Shown in pieces: positions 51,903-61,542 of a stretch of DNA of 64,000 nt (positions are counted from its first letter, which is position 1; the number at the start of each line of letters is the position of its first letter). This DNA comes from Bacteroidota bacterium. Lineage in GTDB: Bacteria > Bacteroidota > Bacteroidia > Cytophagales > Cyclobacteriaceae. Location of the stretch: positions 74,532 through 138,531 of the forward strand of contig JAFEAM010000006.1 of the NCBI GenBank assembly GCA_018266395.1, given 5' to 3'. A model generated the notes under the pieces. The model searched no databases, was not told the DNA's origin, and saw only the letters and a program-made list of their open reading frames with translations. Position numbers and translations under genes: made by a program.

Positions 51903-53618
51903 ATGAAGTTCCCGTTTCGAATCGTATTGAATGTATTGCTGATCGCAATCATGCTGGTGCTCCCTTCCTGGAATCGCGAAAAGAAATGGAGGAGCGATTT
52001 TGTGGCACCATCCGTTTCCCTCTGCGGCAGGATTTTTAACGAGTTGCTCCAGGCTCCGGACAGCCCGGTACCGATCTACGAGGGGTTGGGTAATCTGCAT
52101 TATGGAATCGTAACCGGGAATCAGCTCGCCCAGAAGTATTTTGATCAGGGCCTTCGCCTTGTTTATGGGTTTAACCATTTTGAGGCACTGCGTGCATTCC
52201 GTGAGGCTTCCCGCCTGGATCCGGCATGTCCGATGTCATATTGGGGACAGGCACTTGCGCTGGGACCCAACATTAATGACATCAACCCAAAGGAACGGGA
52301 AGAAATGGCGAACAATGCCATGATCATGGCGAGAAAGTTTTCAGTCAACGCACCCCAAAAGGAACGTGACCTTATTCAGGCGATGTCTTCCCGATTTGAC
52401 GGGAAAGCTTATACAGACCGGGAGCCGCTGAATACCGCTTATGCCAATGCCATGTCAAGGCTGGCTGAAAAATATCCCCGCGATACGGAAGTACTCACGC
52501 TGTTTGCTGACGCGTTGATGATGGGGAGTCCTTGGGACTATTATCAACCGGATGGATCACCAAAGCAGTCCACCCTCAAGGCCAGAAGGGTACTGGAAAG
52601 CGCAATGATTTTCAATTCCGGACACCCGGGAGCGCATCATTTATATATCCACTTGCTTGAGGCCTCTCCAAAACCCGAAGAAGCCATGAAAAGCGCTGAA
52701 CTCCTGGAGACAGCAATGCCTGCGGCAGGTCATATTGTTCATATGCCATCTCATATTTACGTGAGGACCGGGTATTACGGCCGGTCAAATATTTCCAACA
52801 TCAATGCAATAAAGGCAGATGAAGAATTTCTTTCATACACAAAGGATCAGGGGATGTACAGGGTCTTCTACTATCCGCACAATCTTGACTTTCTTAATTA
52901 CGGCGCCTTAATGAGTGGTGAAAGTCAGAAGGCGATCCAGAATGGCGGTAAGCTGGCATATCAAATGAAGCCTGTTGAGAATATGATGCCTATCTACTAT
53001 GATTTTTTTATAACTGTGCCTGTACTGACCTATGTACGGTTTGGGATGTGGAATGAAATCCTGGCCCTGCCTGACCCGGATCAGAAACATTTCTATTCAG
53101 TAATAATATCCCACTATGCGAGGGGGACCGCCTACCTGAGAAAGGGAAGATTAAAGGAAGCCGCGCTCGAACTTCATATTCTTGACTCAGTTTCAAGACT
53201 GGACACCTTAAAGTCATTACAGCCGTTTTACACTCCAACCGATCAGATCGCCCAGGTTCCTTTTAGCCTGTTAAAGGGTGAGTTGGCAATTGCAAATGGT
53301 CAAACGGAAGAGGGACTACGCTGGCTTCATAATGCAGCACTTGCAGAGGATAAGATCCGATACAACGAACCGCCTGACTGGAGATTGCCTGCGAGGCATT
53401 TCCTGGGCGCTGCTTTGGCCGAGAGCGGAAATCTGGCTGAAGCACAGAAGGTATTTGAGGAAGACCTGAAAATCAATCCTGCAAATGGTTGGGCGCTCAA
53501 CGGGCTTCTCGCGGTTCAGCTGAAACTTGGACAGACCGAAAAGGCGAAGCAAACACGAACCAGGCTGGAAGAAGTCTGGAAGTTTGCTGACGTTAAACCC
53601 GCCTGGGCAAAGTTCTGA
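51903..53618 (+). CDS. Exported TPR protein
   Basis: This 571-residue protein starts at ATG 51903 with a signal or membrane anchor (IVLNVLLIAIMLVLPS) and then a helical repeat protein. TPR-type pairs are YFDQGLRLVYGFNHFEALRA near 82-101 and, at the C-terminal end, AEAQKVFEEDLKINPANGWA. In between lie the conserved GHPGAHHLYIHLLEAS and MPSHIYVRTGYY, whose His clusters could bind a metal. The start of the gene is five bases after the peptidase-like gene. Function unknown; such proteins are common in Bacteroidota envelopes. Confidence 0.75.
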   Translation: MKFPFRIVLNVLLIAIMLVLPSWNREKKWRSDFVAPSVSLCGRIFNELLQAPDSPVPIYEGLGNLHYGIVTGNQLAQKYFDQGLRLVYGFNHFEALRAFREASRLDPACPMSYWGQALALGPNINDINPKEREEMANNAMIMARKFSVNAPQKERDLIQAMSSRFDGKAYTDREPLNTAYANAMSRLAEKYPRDTEVLTLFADALMMGSPWDYYQPDGSPKQSTLKARRVLESAMIFNSGHPGAHHLYIHLLEASPKPEEAMKSAELLETAMPAAGHIVHMPSHIYVRTGYYGRSNISNINAIKADEEFLSYTKDQGMYRVFYYPHNLDFLNYGALMSGESQKAIQNGGKLAYQMKPVENMMPIYYDFFITVPVLTYVRFGMWNEILALPDPDQKHFYSVIISHYARGTAYLRKGRLKEAALELHILDSVSRLDTLKSLQPFYTPTDQIAQVPFSLLKGELAIANGQTEEGLRWLHNAALAEDKIRYNEPPDWRLPARHFLGAALAESGNLAEAQKVFEEDLKINPANGWALNGLLAVQLKLGQTEKAKQTRTRLEEVWKFADVKPAWAKF

Positions 53619-53666
53619 GTTCTCCCCAGCGGGTTCAGGGTGCCATGTGCCAGCCACTAGCCTTGA

Positions 53667-55823
53667 CTACTTGTTGTAAGGGCTTAGTTCCTTCGAATCC
53701 TTGAATCCTGCGAGATCAAGAAGGAAAGCCTGACGCATGGCCTCCTCACGGATAGACCTCAATCTTCCTGATGCTCCGCCATGTCCGGCCTCCATATTGG
53801 TGTACAATAGAAGAGCATTATTGTCGGTCTTCATGTCACGCAATTTTGCAACCCATTTGGCAGGCTCCCAGTACTGAACCTGGCTGTCGTGCAGGCCCGT
53901 GGTTACAAGAAGATTGGGGTAGTTCTTTTTTTCGACCTGATCATAAGGCGAATAAGAGAGCATATATTCATACTGTTCCTGGATGTTGGGATTTCCCCAC
54001 TCTCGCCATTCAAAGGTGGTCAGCGGTATGCTTTCGTCCATCATAGTGGTAATGACATCCACAAAAGGCACGGCAGCAATTACACCTTTGTAGAGGTCTG
54101 GCCTCATGTTTGTGATCGCGCCCATGAGGAGACCTCCGGCGCTGCCTCCATATGCAAACAGAAGATCCTTGGCGGCATATTTATTCTTTACAAGGAATTC
54201 TGAGCAATCAATGAAGTCGGTAAACGTGTTCTTCTTGTGCATCATTTTGCCCTGTTCATACCATTGGCCCCCCATTTCCTGACCTCCCCGAATGTGGGAA
54301 ATGGCGTAGACAAATCCTCTGTCCAGCAGGCTGATCCGGTTTGAGTTGAACGTGGCATACATGGTAGCTCCGTATGAACCATACCCGTACTGCAGGCAGG
54401 GGTTGGTTCCGTCTTTTCTGAATTTATCCTTCCGGTACACAATCGAGATGGGAACTTTTGCCCCATCGCGGGCCGTAGCCATTACGCGCTCCGTCAGATA
54501 GTTGTTGGCGTCGAACCCACCCAGCACCTCCCGCTGCTTCAGCAGTGTCTTTTCATGGCTGACCATATTGAAATCGTAAGTTGAGGGTGGGGTGGTCATC
54601 GACTGATAGCTGAAGCGGATGTTCGGCGCATCGTATTCGGGGTTGACATCGATCCCTGCAACATAAGCCGGCTCGCCAAAATCGATCGAATGCTCCGAAC
54701 GGTCTGACCATTTGATCAACCTGATCTTTGTCAATCCTTCACTCTCCTCCTCTGTGGCGAGGTGACTTTTAAACAATTCGAAACCGCGGAGGAATACATT
54801 TTCGCGATGGGGGATTACGTCCTTCCAATTTTCTTTTCCTGGTTTATTGACGGGAACCTCAACCAACCTGTAGTTAACAGCCTGCAAGTTTGTTAGGATG
54901 TAGAATTTGTCACCGGCATGATCCACACTGTACTCCACCTCATCCTGAAGCGGCTCCATCACAGTGAAGCCCGCCTGGATGTTGTCTGCATCAATGAAAC
55001 GTGCATAGGAAGCGTCGGTCCTGCCTGAACTGACAAAAATGTACTTCTTCGATTTGGATTTGCTCACATAACATGACAGGGTCTGATCCTTCTCTTCGTA
55101 CATCAAAGGATTATTTTTTACCCCCAGGGTATGGCGATATATCTGATAGGAACGAAGGGTTGCGGGATCCTGCTTTGAAAAGAGGATGGTCTTGTTATCA
55201 TTGGCCCATACCAGATTGCCAGTAGTACCGCCGACTTTGTCGGGCAGCATTGCGCCCGTTGTCATATCCTTGAACCGCATCGTATAGAACCTCCTTCCAA
55301 CCGTATCCGTGCAAATGGCCATGATATTATGTTGAGGACTGTTTACAACAAACAGATTGAAATAACCCTGATTTTTGCCCAATTCATTTCCGTTTGCGAT
55401 TACTTCTTCCGGACTTTCGAGTGAGCCTTTTTTGCGGCAATAGATTGGATAATCGTATCCCGCTTCATAACGGGTATAGTAATAATAGTCTCCGTCCTTA
55501 TAGGGCACGGACTCATCCTTCTCTTTGATTCGCCCTTTCATCTCCTGGTATAACTTCTCCCTGAGATCTTTTGTATGAGATGTCATGGTGTCGAGATACC
55601 GGTTCTCTGCTTTAAGATAGTTGATGACCGTAGTGTCTTCCCGTTCTTTGAGCCAGTAGTAATTGTCGATTCTCTTGTGGCCGTGCTTTGCCACAATCTC
55701 ATACGGTTTCTTTGCTGCTACCGGTGGCTGCACATCGGGCCAGGAGGTGGTGCTTTCCGGTTTTTTTGAACACGACGTTGCCAGAATTAACCCGGCGAAC
55801 AACAGGACAGTGCGTAATTTCAT
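53667..55823 (-). CDS. S9A prolyl oligopeptidase/oligopeptidase B-like, lipoprotein
   Basis: This 718-residue protein is a serine peptidase of the prolyl-oligopeptidase family, closest in pattern to oligopeptidase B. A lipoprotein signal ends in LATSC (Cys18). Residues 40-420 form the seven-bladed propeller that limits entry to short peptides; residues 440-710 form the catalytic alpha/beta domain. The nucleophile lies in YGGSAGGLLMG, the acid in GLHDSQVQYWEP and the His in EAGHGGASGR. The region VPFVDVITTMMDESIPLT is typical of oligopeptidase B. In an envelope setting it would digest peptides for uptake. The last bases are 48 from the facing TPR gene. Confidence 0.88.
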   Translation of the reverse strand: MKLRTVLLFAGLILATSCSKKPESTTSWPDVQPPVAAKKPYEIVAKHGHKRIDNYYWLKEREDTTVINYLKAENRYLDTMTSHTKDLREKLYQEMKGRIKEKDESVPYKDGDYYYYTRYEAGYDYPIYCRKKGSLESPEEVIANGNELGKNQGYFNLFVVNSPQHNIMAICTDTVGRRFYTMRFKDMTTGAMLPDKVGGTTGNLVWANDNKTILFSKQDPATLRSYQIYRHTLGVKNNPLMYEEKDQTLSCYVSKSKSKKYIFVSSGRTDASYARFIDADNIQAGFTVMEPLQDEVEYSVDHAGDKFYILTNLQAVNYRLVEVPVNKPGKENWKDVIPHRENVFLRGFELFKSHLATEEESEGLTKIRLIKWSDRSEHSIDFGEPAYVAGIDVNPEYDAPNIRFSYQSMTTPPSTYDFNMVSHEKTLLKQREVLGGFDANNYLTERVMATARDGAKVPISIVYRKDKFRKDGTNPCLQYGYGSYGATMYATFNSNRISLLDRGFVYAISHIRGGQEMGGQWYEQGKMMHKKNTFTDFIDCSEFLVKNKYAAKDLLFAYGGSAGGLLMGAITNMRPDLYKGVIAAVPFVDVITTMMDESIPLTTFEWREWGNPNIQEQYEYMLSYSPYDQVEKKNYPNLLVTTGLHDSQVQYWEPAKWVAKLRDMKTDNNALLLYTNMEAGHGGASGRLRSIREEAMRQAFLLDLAGFKDSKELSPYNK

Positions 55824-55898
55824 GGCTAATGGAATTGGATTGCGAAGATGCGCAATACAGCCTGAAAGTCAAATTGACTACGGGGCTGCAAATATGAA

Positions 55899-56822
55899 TC
55901 AGAATGATTTGGGTACGAGGTCATGTCCCTTGAGGAGGGCCCCGGTCCATCCAATCATGATTTCATGAGTGGTAAAATTGAGACTGGATGTACTGCTGCC
56001 AGGAAGTTCAAACACATATCCAATCCTGAAATTCTTAATAAGGGCCTGTGTAAGCAAACCATAGGATTTGAAATTCCGTGTAAACAGTCCTGCGGTGTAA
56101 AACCTGTAGAATACAAGACTGGCATTGATATCCGTGGAGAGAGGTGTTCCTGAAGTTCCGCGAAGAAGCACGGAAGGTCTCAGGTACAGATTTTCATTTA
56201 CCCTTACAAGATATGCGCCCATCCCATAGAAGGTATTATTGTACAATTGAATGTTCATGCCACCCTGGCTTATGGAAACGGGTATGAGCCTCGGTACAGA
56301 AAGCCCAACCAGGAATCGATCCCCTTTCAAAAGCAGACCTGCACCCGTGTTGAATTTCGTCTCTGACATGCTGAGGAAAGCAGGATCACCAGGGTCACGT
56401 ATTGTGAGCAGAGAGGGGTCATTAGTGTATCGGACAAATCCCATCTGCATGCCAAAAGACAACGTGCTGGTTTTTCCAACGGGCAACCGGTACGAGCCAA
56501 CAAGGTTCATTTCATTATTCTTGGTGTCTCCCAGCTGATCCTGTGAAACCAGCAATCCAATGCCCAGTTTGTTTTCATACATCGACATATGGGCATTGAA
56601 GTTGACAGTGGTGGGATTATTATCCAATCCCGCCCATTGGGTTCTGTATTGCAGGGTGGCATTGAACATGTTGTTGTTGCCCGCAAATGCCGGATTGATC
56701 AGAAGAGGGTTATTCAAATACTGGGAGTAAACAGGATCTTGCTGGGCCATGGTCGTGCAGACGCAGGCCAGCAGGAGGAAGGAAACGATGATTGGTTGAA
56801 AGCGCATTGTCATATGCTTCAT
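55899..56822 (-). CDS. PorP/SprF-family type IX secretion membrane protein
   Basis: This 307-residue outer-membrane protein begins with a signal peptide ending TTMAQ. It matches the PorP/SprF family of barrel-like proteins: QDPVYSQYLNNPLLINPAFAG, the SMYENKLGIGLLVSQDQLGD pattern, and SLNFTTHEIMIGW near the end. PorP/SprF proteins are usually encoded next to large secreted adhesins with a type B C-terminal signal and are needed to deliver or attach these. Here the adhesin gene lies directly upstream, and the ATG overlaps its stop codon (ATGA), which supports a matched pair. Confidence 0.93.
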   Translation of the reverse strand: MKHMTMRFQPIIVSFLLLACVCTTMAQQDPVYSQYLNNPLLINPAFAGNNNMFNATLQYRTQWAGLDNNPTTVNFNAHMSMYENKLGIGLLVSQDQLGDTKNNEMNLVGSYRLPVGKTSTLSFGMQMGFVRYTNDPSLLTIRDPGDPAFLSMSETKFNTGAGLLLKGDRFLVGLSVPRLIPVSISQGGMNIQLYNNTFYGMGAYLVRVNENLYLRPSVLLRGTSGTPLSTDINASLVFYRFYTAGLFTRNFKSYGLLTQALIKNFRIGYVFELPGSSTSSLNFTTHEIMIGWTGALLKGHDLVPKSF

Positions 56823-59800
56823 CGTTTAAGTGAAATGAATCCGGTTTGCGATGGCGTTCCGCTGAAATAATCGATCCTGTAGTAATAGGTGCCTGAAGGA
56901 AGTTCGTTGCCATTATTGTTCAGACCTTTGAAAACCCTGGTGGTGTTGTTGTAGTCTTGAGTTTCGAAGACCACATCACCCCAGCGGTTAAAGATGAGAA
57001 CTTTGTTATGCTGTGTATCTGGAAGGAGGTCGATATTTTCGATAAAGAAGATGTCATTGCTCCCGTCACCGTTGGGCGACACGGCATTGTACACGGTGAT
57101 GTTGCCGGCAACCTCCACAGAAATCTGTGACGTGGTGCAACTGCCAAGTAAATCGCACACTTTAATGGTGAGTTTATCGGTGCCGGCAAAGCTGAGTCCT
57201 GTGTAGTCAATCCGAAGTTGGTGACCGGATGTAATGGTGGCCGTTGCTCCACTCGACGGAGGTGTGACTATAGAAAGGGAGTTCAGGTCAATATTATTAT
57301 CCGGATCACTTACCCATGGGGTAAGATCAACGATAGCAACAGCACCCACGGTCGTGGTAACAGGAGTTGGGACTATTACAGGTGGCTGGTTGGCAGGGCA
57401 TGTAGTGACTGTGGCAGTCACCGCATTGCGCCCGCCTTCACAGGTGCCATTATTAATGGAAACATAGAAAGTTGTAGTAGTTGTAAGGACTGGTGTTGTG
57501 TAGGTAGCATTCACTTCACCAGCTATGGCAGTTCCCCCGGAGCTTTGTGTGTACCAGCGATATTGTCCGTTGCTGGCACCGCTGGCGGTCAGTGTTATTG
57601 AGGTCCCCGAACAGCCTGATGCACCTGTTGTGCCGGGAACGGACGGGACAGTAGCAAAGAACAGTCCTTCGTTGTTTGTAATGACTTCAACGGCGTTGTC
57701 TCCGTTGATCCTGCATCGATAACGACCAAGCCCAAAATTGCCTGCAGTATTTACTGAGAGTGAACTGGTGTTTGTTCCTGCATACCCTCCACTATTGGAG
57801 ATATCGGCATAGGGTACGATTCCATCAGGTGAGAATTGCCATTGATATGTGATGTTGGTGGTACCTGTGGCAGCAGTGGTGTACGCTGCAGTAAGGCCCG
57901 GGCATACCGTTTGGTCCAGCGGTTGCTGGGTAATGCTGATGTTGATGGAGGTCATCTTGTTTTCAAATACCATCAGTTTATTGCCGGTTCCGCCGGATCC
58001 TACAACAAGCAGGTCAGGCTTGCCGTCGAGATTGACGTCTGCAGCGGCAACACCTGTTGGCGTGTTGCCCAATGAGATGGCAACGCCGGCCGCGAAGTTC
58101 AGATTACCCGGTGTGGACGTATTTTTGAAGATGACAATGGTGCCGCCGGCGGCTACAGCAAATTTGTGAACACTGATGATTTCCGGCAGCTTATCTCCAT
58201 CAAGGTCCTGTAAGGCCAGGTTGTAGCCAGTACCACTGCCCACAGGGGTCGTCAATACCAGTTCCTGAAAACTGATGTCACCAACCACGGAATTGTTCAG
58301 AAGGGCGCTAACATTAGACGACGCCGCAAACACGATGGCCATGTCAGCGTAGCCATCCCCATCGAGATCTGCAGACCGGATTTCTTTTGGGCCTGTTCCG
58401 CCTGCAAGACTGGAAGTTCCCCAAAACAGGAGCGACTGGGGAGTAATCGGTCCATATTTCTGCTGACTCAAATATGCTCCGTATCCGCTTGTTGTTCCAT
58501 ACTCTGTAATAATAATATCATCGAATCCATCTCTATCAAAATCATCTGCAACAATTCCGCCGCCGGAATAGGTTCGGGAGAAATTGACAGAGTTGGGGTT
58601 ATAGGTGGAATATTTCCCGTTGTTTACAAAAACTCCGTTGATACTTTGGTTTTCATACACAAGCACGTTGGCGCTGCCGTTGGTGATGGCCAGATCTATT
58701 TTACCGTCAAAATTGAAATCGCCGGGGGTAATGCTGGTGAAATTACTCACACTGGTACTCACGCCTCCGGGACCTGAGGCAAAAGTTATGGCTCCCGGGC
58801 TACTTGTATTCTGCAACAGACCGGTACCGTTATGCAAATCAATCTTACCATCCCCATCAATGTCAAGGACAGCCATGTTGGCACCGAAGTTGCTGTAAGG
58901 CGTTCCCACCAAGGTGAGCGAGGAAGTGGTTATGGGAGCACCTGCCGTAGCTGTATTTTGAAAAATCTTTGCACCGCTCCCATCCGCCACGGCAACGTCA
59001 GCCTTTCCATCATCATCAAAATCCGCAATCAAGAGTGCATCCTTGGGACCCGCTGCCATGGCGAAGTCAACATTAGGACCGAATGAACTGCTGTTGATGA
59101 TCCGGGGAGTTCCGAAGGCTACATTGAATTGCTTGCTGTAGTCCGTAAGGCCATGGATGGTTACACTGATTTTGCCTGATTCACCTCCTGTTGGAATTTT
59201 GACGTCTGTGGCGGTGTTAGAAACGGATCCTGTAGTGGTAGGTATGGCGCCCAGCCTGAATTTGGGTGCCGTAAAATTGGTATTCAAAGAATTGCCGGAA
59301 GCTGTAATAAAATTCCCGGTACTGCCTGACGACGGCATACTTGAAATGACTGGAGCCGGGTAGTGTTCATTTCTGAAAAGATAGACACCTTTCTCAGTAG
59401 CAGTGGCTGCATTATTTGAATAGACTGTCGCGATGTCCGGCTTGTTGTCTCCATCGTAGTCGGCCACTGCCGGAGCAAAGTAATTTAGGAATGTGCCACT
59501 CTGACTCCCCTTGAAGAGTGAATTCGTGAGGAATGAATTATTGAAAATTGATCCGGCACTCCCCACATTTTCAAAAACCCCGGCATCATAAGTCCCCACT
59601 ACGACTATATCAACTTTCCCATCAGCATTGAAATCTGATATTGCGAGACCGTTCGGATTGTCCACCGTATTAGCAATCGTGATCTCGCCGGAAAAAGAGC
59701 CTGCATTAAATGTTGTTCCGTTATAGATATTCTGGGAGATGTATAGAAACTGGGCAGCATTTGCGCTCCATGCAAGATCCAGTTTACCATCACCATCGAG

Positions 59801-61420
59801 GTCGCCCAGACAAATCTGGGCGTTAAATAAGTTGGTTGCCGGCGTATATGTGAATGGGTTGTTCATGTTTATGCTGCCCGGCGAGGAATTGTTGGTAAAC
59901 ACAGAGAAGGTGTTACCATTGTACCCGCAAGCAATTATTTCCGGTTTTCCATCGCCGTTCATGTCACCTGCAACTAGGTCGCTGAAGCTTCCGGTCGCGG
60001 AGATGCTGTAGCCATACCCCATATCAATGTTGCCTGGCGTACTCAAGTTCTGGTTGATCCACAATCCGCTGGGAGAGGTCCCATTGGTACACATGACATC
60101 TTTTTTCCCGTCACCATCAAGGTCGGCGATGGTTATAGGCCCTGCAGCATAGTAAGCGAATACAAAGAATTTCGGCAGCGCGAATGAAATGGCTCCGGAG
60201 ACACTTGTATTCTGGTACACGGCGATAAAGGCGCTTGCGGAAGAAGAAACGGAGGCCACTACATCAAGCAGGCCGTCTGAATCCATATCCGCAAGCGCGA
60301 TTTCACCAAGCCCCTGCGCAGTTCCCGGAATCCCGGTAAGAGTAAGTGTAATGGGTGTGGAAAATGTCGAAGCGGATAGGGGGTTGCCCGTTTTCAGATT
60401 TCGGTAAGCAAAGATTTTAAGAGTAGAAGTTTCTGTTACAATCAAATCTATCGCCCCGTCTCCATCAATGTCACCTTTATCTATTCCACCAAACCGGTTG
60501 TCATTGTTCCCCATGCCAATTAAATTCTTGTATCCTGGTGTTCCGGATGCATTGATGATGCGTCCGCCAAAGTCTTTGTTATTGTCGAAGAGCGGACTGA
60601 AACTGGTAGTGGACGAACCTGATAGTCCTGTAGCAAGATTCTCCACCGTGATCTGACCCCAGGGTGTGCTAACAGGAGTGGTAACGATGAGTTGTGTCGG
60701 TGTGGCCGAGGTCACAACAGCGCGACTTCCATTAAACATGACAACATTCTGATTGATTGCGCTGCCAAAGTTGTTGCCCGCTATGGTCACCGTGGTGCCG
60801 GGTATGCCGGAAGCCGGGGTAAATGAAGATATGACAGGAGCGCTACCACTGTTTTGTACATTAAGCACAACATTGTCCAGGCTGCCAGTGCTGGCGCTTG
60901 CAGTAGTATACTTAAGGCGGATGGTCATTGAGGTGATATTTGATAAGACCTGTTTCATTTGGGTCTGAGTCGGTGCTGCTCCTGCAACTCCCCCAACATG
61001 CCAACCGGCTACTGTTTCATTGAGCTTGGCGGTATAAGATGTAAAGCTGGTGCCTGGTTTGCTTGCCAATTGAAAATAAAGTGAGAGGCCAGGGCTATTT
61101 ATAATAAGGTCACCTGCTGAGTTATCAGTTCCTGCCGTTGAAACTTTCAAATCAAAGTTGAGATTCTGATTGTACGAAGTGGTGTGGTTTCCAAGGAATT
61201 TTGCGGGTGCTGAAAAAACGTAGGCAACAGAGGTATTTGGTACCGTAAAGTCAATATAGCCACCAGCATTATAAATTACGGAGGAGGAGCCTCCAGTGGA
61301 TGTGTTGAAAACTGTCCAGCCATCTGCATCAACGCTAAAGTTACTTTGAACTTGAGCCGCCGCCCCGATACGGACAAACAGAAGAAGGAAAACAAAGGAG
61401 CGTCTCAAAAACATTGCCAT
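56819..61420 (-). CDS. Giant type IX-secreted protein: two TIG domains, two seven-bladed FG-GAP propellers, Ig-like modules, type B CTD
   Basis: This 1533-residue protein has a signal peptide (RRSFVFLLLFVRIGAAAQ). After a lectin-like first domain (to about 200) comes an IPT/TIG domain (APVISSFTPASGIPGTTVTI), then seven FG-GAP/VCBS repeats (first GDIDGDGAIDL, last ADYDGDNKPDI), a second TIG-like domain (APVISSMPSSGSTGNFIT), and seven more (first ADFDDDGKADV, last ADVNLDGKPDL). Each repeat carries a D-x-D-x-D-G calcium loop. Two Ig/PKD-like modules follow (QWQFSPDG, YRWYTQSSGG) and a cadherin-like part. The last 90 residues are the gliding-motility/T9SS type B signal (AVSPNGDGSNDIFFIEN, IFNRWGDVVFE, GTYYYRIDYFSG). 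Start is ATG 61420 or 61414. Likely a surface adhesin or sugar-binding protein. Confidence 0.9.
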   Translation of the reverse strand: MAMFLRRSFVFLLLFVRIGAAAQVQSNFSVDADGWTVFNTSTGGSSSVIYNAGGYIDFTVPNTSVAYVFSAPAKFLGNHTTSYNQNLNFDLKVSTAGTDNSAGDLIINSPGLSLYFQLASKPGTSFTSYTAKLNETVAGWHVGGVAGAAPTQTQMKQVLSNITSMTIRLKYTTASASTGSLDNVVLNVQNSGSAPVISSFTPASGIPGTTVTIAGNNFGSAINQNVVMFNGSRAVVTSATPTQLIVTTPVSTPWGQITVENLATGLSGSSTTSFSPLFDNNKDFGGRIINASGTPGYKNLIGMGNNDNRFGGIDKGDIDGDGAIDLIVTETSTLKIFAYRNLKTGNPLSASTFSTPITLTLTGIPGTAQGLGEIALADMDSDGLLDVVASVSSSASAFIAVYQNTSVSGAISFALPKFFVFAYYAAGPITIADLDGDGKKDVMCTNGTSPSGLWINQNLSTPGNIDMGYGYSISATGSFSDLVAGDMNGDGKPEIIACGYNGNTFSVFTNNSSPGSINMNNPFTYTPATNLFNAQICLGDLDGDGKLDLAWSANAAQFLYISQNIYNGTTFNAGSFSGEITIANTVDNPNGLAISDFNADGKVDIVVVGTYDAGVFENVGSAGSIFNNSFLTNSLFKGSQSGTFLNYFAPAVADYDGDNKPDIATVYSNNAATATEKGVYLFRNEHYPAPVISSMPSSGSTGNFITASGNSLNTNFTAPKFRLGAIPTTTGSVSNTATDVKIPTGGESGKISVTIHGLTDYSKQFNVAFGTPRIINSSSFGPNVDFAMAAGPKDALLIADFDDDGKADVAVADGSGAKIFQNTATAGAPITTSSLTLVGTPYSNFGANMAVLDIDGDGKIDLHNGTGLLQNTSSPGAITFASGPGGVSTSVSNFTSITPGDFNFDGKIDLAITNGSANVLVYENQSINGVFVNNGKYSTYNPNSVNFSRTYSGGGIVADDFDRDGFDDIIITEYGTTSGYGAYLSQQKYGPITPQSLLFWGTSSLAGGTGPKEIRSADLDGDGYADMAIVFAASSNVSALLNNSVVGDISFQELVLTTPVGSGTGYNLALQDLDGDKLPEIISVHKFAVAAGGTIVIFKNTSTPGNLNFAAGVAISLGNTPTGVAAADVNLDGKPDLLVVGSGGTGNKLMVFENKMTSINISITQQPLDQTVCPGLTAAYTTAATGTTNITYQWQFSPDGIVPYADISNSGGYAGTNTSSLSVNTAGNFGLGRYRCRINGDNAVEVITNNEGLFFATVPSVPGTTGASGCSGTSITLTASGASNGQYRWYTQSSGGTAIAGEVNATYTTPVLTTTTTFYVSINNGTCEGGRNAVTATVTTCPANQPPVIVPTPVTTTVGAVAIVDLTPWVSDPDNNIDLNSLSIVTPPSSGATATITSGHQLRIDYTGLSFAGTDKLTIKVCDLLGSCTTSQISVEVAGNITVYNAVSPNGDGSNDIFFIENIDLLPDTQHNKVLIFNRWGDVVFETQDYNNTTRVFKGLNNNGNELPSGTYYYRIDYFSGTPSQTGFISLKR

Positions 61421-61462
61421 ACCAATACAAATTAGAATCTTATGTCCATCGGATAGCCCCCT

Positions 61463-61470
61463 CAAAGGTA
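61463..61470 (-). promoter_or_regulatory. TACCTTTG box before the adhesin-porP operon
   Basis: On the minus strand this reads TACCTTTG, an exact TAnnTTTG match 42 bases before the start codon. A TAGCTTTG on the plus strand at 61516-61523, 19 bases before ftsK, is the matching candidate for the divergent gene. Neither has a clean TTTG at the expected distance. Confidence 0.35.
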
Positions 61471-61542
61471 ACTATTGACAATCAGCTTGGTTTTACGGTT
61501 TCCCTCGTTTTTCGTTAGCTTTGGAATACTTTTTAAACTTAG

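Noticed and set aside
56994-60968. Many plus-strand frames opposite the adhesin gene
   Set aside because: They arise from the repetitive Gly/Asp-rich codons of the FG-GAP repeats and have no ribosome-binding sites or recognised motifs.
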